Source of the DNA: Hydractinia symbiolongicarpus
Taxonomy: Eukaryota; Cnidaria; Hydrozoa; Anthoathecata; Hydractiniidae
Direction of reading: 5' to 3'
NCBI RefSeq assembly: GCF_029227915.1
Contig: NC_079885.1
Location: 21,031,001-21,091,000 of the forward strand
Length of the DNA: 60,000 nucleotides
In this document: in pieces, positions 56,890 through 60,000 of the stretch
How positions within the stretch are numbered: the stretch's first letter is position 1
Layout of the letters: every line of letters begins with the position of its first letter
Notes under the pieces: generated by a model
What the model saw: only the letters and a program-made list of their open reading frames with translations
The model's database searches: none
Told to the model about the DNA's origin: nothing
Made by a program: the position numbers and the translations under genes

Positions 56890-57620
56890 ATGACTTTTTC
56901 CACCAAATCTCCACCTACCACTCCTAACAAGCAAAATGCTGAGTAACAAATTTCTATGTATACATTACCTTGAAAGTACATTAGAAATTTTGACCAGAGG
57001 AGAATTTGGTGCAAAGTAAATTTGGCGGATAACAAAAACTTCCGTTTTGTGAAAAGAAGCGCGAAGAGTTAAAATCGATGGTGAGCGAAAAGTATAATTT
57101 TTAGAAATTTAATTTGAGGTAATATTTTGTGGTGGCAAATTTTGTGATTTATACAATACGAAATCAAATTATTCACCGTTAAAATCGATAACATTTTTGC
57201 CAGTGATGTTACACGCTCGTTTACTGAAAATATGATTTTTTATTTAGATGCAGCAAACCCTATTGTTGGTTATGTGACGGAGGTGTTTTCCATCAAAGCT
57301 GTCAAGAATCAAAAGAGAAAATATTTTGATTTCACATTAAATACAAAAGAAACAGGGATAACAGTTTGTTTTTACCTGAAAAACATATATTAGTCAATCT
57401 CGTCATGTAACAACTGTGAAAATATTCTATTCATCGACCAATGTAGAGGTTCAACACAAATTTGTTTTACTCTACTAACCGAAAGAAAGAAAAAAATAAA
57501 TTAAATTGTAATCATGAAATATTGGAAGATTGTTTTTCAAAGCCAATAAAAAAAAGGTTTGCTTGCTAAAGATAATTCGTTGCTGTCGATTACTTTAACT
57601 TTGTTGGTATAGATGCACGA
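56890..57620 (+). pseudogene. RPA-like single-strand-binding fragment
   Basis: An ATG at 56,890 starts MTFSTKSPPTTPNKQNAE before a stop. After breaks, DAANPIVGYVTEVFSIKAVK and RKYFDFTLNTKETGITVCFY (57,249-57,375) resemble the OB-fold opening of RPA-like proteins carried by animal mobile elements (pattern GYVxxVSPIK, YFDFxLQ). The continuation to about 57,620 is weak. Helitrons can carry RPA genes, so it may belong to the same element, but it lies beyond the endonuclease. Confidence 0.45.
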
Positions 57621-57809
57621 GGAGAAAAAGAATTGGTTGTGAGATAACAAAACAACAAGCTGTAATGATGGAACTAATCTACTGACTCTTTTGTTTTTGA
57701 ATTGTAGAGTTTACACCCTCCAGAGATCAATACTCTACTAGGATAGTCTGCAGAATCAACTGGTATTAGCATACACGTTGATCGTGATATATATTTTTCT
57801 GTTCGCCAG

Positions 57810-58244
57810 GACATATTAGATGGGTTGTGTGTACGACATACAGAGCGTGTTCCATTTGTACGGAATGATTTTTATTTAGATGAGTGGAATTCTATTGCTA
57901 CGAGATTAGCGAAAGGTTATATTATAACACAAAATATTTTTCTATGTAACTATGCAAAGCTTTTATTATGTATTGTTTGTTTGCTAATGTTGAAAATGAC
58001 AAACTAATTCAATATTTTGTGAATTATTTGACTTATGCTAAAAAAATTAAAAGTAGAATTTGTACCGTGTTCAACAGAAGCTGGGCGACCGATTGTACAC
58101 ACGTGTGCACTTATGTTGGAAATGGCTTTCTCGTATTCTAAAATTTGTGATTTCAAGGCAGAAATGCAAATCTTATCTGCATCTTGCTGGAGGCATCGAC
58201 ATTATATGAATATAAGACATTTTTTGTCATCATTATATATGTAG
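57810..58244 (+). pseudogene. Possible HECT-like C-terminal fragment
   Basis: Two open pieces: RHTERVPFVRNDFYLDEWNS (57,832 on) and, after a break, EFVPCSTEAGRPIVHTCALM then LEMAFSYSKICDFKAEMQIL (58,053-58,190). The second resembles the last part of HECT-type ubiquitin ligases as found in cnidarian repeat proteins, where a ...HTC... cysteine would be the acceptor. The similarity is short, and the assignment is tentative. Confidence 0.35.
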
Positions 58245-58249
58245 GAAAA

Positions 58250-59325
58250 AACTTGAATAATGAATGCTTTTTATTTTGTTTATGTTTCATGATCAACCGT
58301 AAACTGAAAAGGATTTGATAGATGAGCATTGAAAAAAAAAAATAATTGATTTCGTCTCCTAAAATAATGTTGACATAGGCTCACCTTATACTGGTTAACC
58401 TGGTTTTAGTATGTGTTTTGTATTTCAAACTGAGGTATAAAATGCATATTGCCACAATTATACAGTTATGAAAAATGTTAAAAGATGATTTAGACAGCAA
58501 GATACATCTGACCTGATATGCTATGTTGTAGAAGTTCTACATGTTGCTTGATAGTAGTCTAAAAATGTTTTGTGACATTGAATAACATTTAATTTTTCTT
58601 TGGAAGGTATAAAAAAATGTCATTTCAGTGCATATGCTCAAAAACTTTTCACTTGTTGTGATTAAATGTTGAATAAAGAACATATAATGACACAAAAAGC
58701 CCAGACTTTTAAGAATAAAATAAATATATACTGACATAAATACTATGTTGGAAATACTAACAATGTTCGACAATTTTCTCAAACAGACGCAAATACAAAT
58801 TAAATACTTCTCTTATAGTTCCTGGTGTTCGTCCCTCATCGGTCATGATTGTTCGAGCAAATTCTACAAATTCCAAGAAAAAACTGCGCCGATTGATCAT
58901 CTACATCATCATTTGATATATTTTGGATGTGATGTTCACATTCGTAAAAATGCGGTAAAATATACATTGTAACAGGTCGACCTGATGGTCCTGTATTTAT
59001 GCTATTTGAATAAGATGTTAGTTCCACTTATCTTATGTAATAGTGTGAAGTGTATGTGACAGTCATACTTTCATTTTCCTTTGATGTCGCCGAATTTTTT
59101 TGGAAGTCGCCGAAAAAATTAAGTCCATTTTGCTAGCAGGTTTACTTTGTTACGACTCAATTTGATTTGCTGAAATATATTTAACGGCTAACTTTTAAAA
59201 AATAGTGTTCTCTCACCATCAAAAAAAAACACAAAAGAATGATCCCTTTATCTTAAAAAACAGTAAAAAGAGTGGTTGAAACTATTTCGAAGAACTAACG
59301 TTTTTAAGAGACAGCATTACCAATA
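58250..59325. other. Gene-free AT-rich stretch
   Basis: Nothing supportable is seen. The plus-strand ORF 58,745-58,972 overlaps a minus-strand ORF of similar length; neither has family similarity. Confidence 0.4.
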
Positions 59326-59329
59326 GAAC

Positions 59330-60000
59330 ACATCTTTCAAGTATCGATGAAGAAAGTAACTCCACTTCTTCTAATTATAACGTGTCATCCAACGAAAGTG
59401 AGATAAACGATCCACCCTACTGAAACACCACCTGCCAAGCATAGAATAAAGAAGTAATGATTCGAGTCAAGAAAATGATAAAGATGTTTTGTTAATGAGA
59501 ATGCTTGATAGGCATTTAAATGAATCAGACAAACAACAACCATTACAAAAAGAGAAACCAGTGGAAGACGGAAATAAATTATTTTGTTTAAGTTTACTGA
59601 AGACGCTGAGAGGTTTAGAGGAGAGAAAAAATACGTTGGCACGAATTAAAGTCTGACAGGTTTTGTTTGACGTAAAATTTGAAAAATGAAAACAATTTAC
59701 AATAAAAAATACTCGCAAAAATTATCAAGAACTTCCTTAGGCTCCAATTGGCTTAAAATTATTTTAAACACTAGACATCATTCAAGTACAACATCTATTC
59801 ACAGTCAGCAAAACATGATGCTCCCTACAGAAAAAATTACAATAAACAATCAATGTATTTTCAAAAATTGGGGAAAACTTGCATATCCCGAAATAATGTT
59901 TTTTGATAAAATATTTCCTGAGACACTGGCAAATTCACAAGAGCTTGAACAACAGACAATTGGACCAGCAAATAATAAAATGTGGCGCGAGAAAAGAAAC
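59330..60000 (+). pseudogene. MADF/BESS-type protein fragment (transposon accessory gene)
   Basis: Plus-strand reading with frame changes gives a Ser/Asn/Glu-rich linker (SSIDEESNSTSSNYNVSSNE), then PPAKHRIKKSNDSSQENDKD. A BESS-like motif follows at about 59,578-59,660: LFCLSLLKTLRGLEERKNT continuing LARIKV-QVLFDVKF. BESS motifs close the accessory DNA-binding protein of PIF/Harbinger elements and related MADF genes. The MADF domain itself is not seen. The sequence continues without recognised features to the window edge. Confidence 0.5.

Overview
The window looks like a piece of a nuclear genome from an AT-rich invertebrate. There are no operons and no ribosome-binding sites. One gene has GT/AG introns, and most of the DNA is made of decayed transposable elements of animal type. 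The mix (Penelope-like, CR1-like with a 2A peptide, Helentron-like, Ty3, pogo/Tigger and many MITEs), the core-binding factor beta gene and the many TAGCTAGC runs fit a cnidarian, probably a hydrozoan. The species is an inference; the animal and invertebrate character is well supported. Three host genes can be read, all on the minus strand. (1) Core-binding factor beta (CBFB), the partner of Runx, lies in five exons between 26,890 and 22,011. It was assembled here from splice sites and family similarity and encodes 170 residues with four phase-0 introns. (2) A 450-residue lengsin/glutamine-synthetase-I-like protein occupies 42,981-41,629. (3) A 322-residue single-exon class A GPCR occupies 47,790-46,822. 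A tRNA-Gln(TTG)-like sequence at about 9,003 has two damaging changes and is probably a pseudogene. Layout from left to right: 1-2.2 kb holds a tandem repeat and a broken non-LTR endonuclease fragment cut by a CAGGGGCGGATC-type terminus. A complete TIR element at 6.25-8.48 kb carries an OTU-like cysteine protease gene and, downstream on the same strand, a sequence that folds as a type III hammerhead ribozyme. A Ty3 integrase remnant lies at 10.8-11.3 kb. From 12 to 22 kb there are dispersed repeats, MITEs and a G-quadruplex-prone tract. CBFB fills 22.0-26.9 kb. From 27 to 32.5 kb there are MITEs and tandem repeats. From 32.8 to 38.8 kb a GACTCC-rich TIR element is split by a Ty3 LTR/gag fragment and by an almost intact CR1-like retrotransposon whose ORF starts with a 2A peptide, a PHD-like zinc finger, an AP-endonuclease and a reverse transcriptase. 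Then come the glutamine-synthetase-like gene, a truncated Tigger element, a TATACGGAG minisatellite and the GPCR. The last 10 kb is a mobile-element graveyard. It is dominated by a decayed Helentron-like element (2A-like peptide, cysteine-protease-like domain, Cys-rich/DUF6570-like region, Helitron N-terminal region, PIF1 helicase, AP-endonuclease). This is interrupted by a Penelope-like fragment with a GIY-YIG domain and by a CGCGAAA MITE, and two hammerhead-like motifs with compensatory stem I changes lie in it. RPA-like, HECT-like and BESS-like fragments follow. The host genes show no sign of a shared pathway. The repeated theme is mobile elements carrying RNA- or peptide-level self-processing devices: hammerhead ribozymes and 2A peptides.
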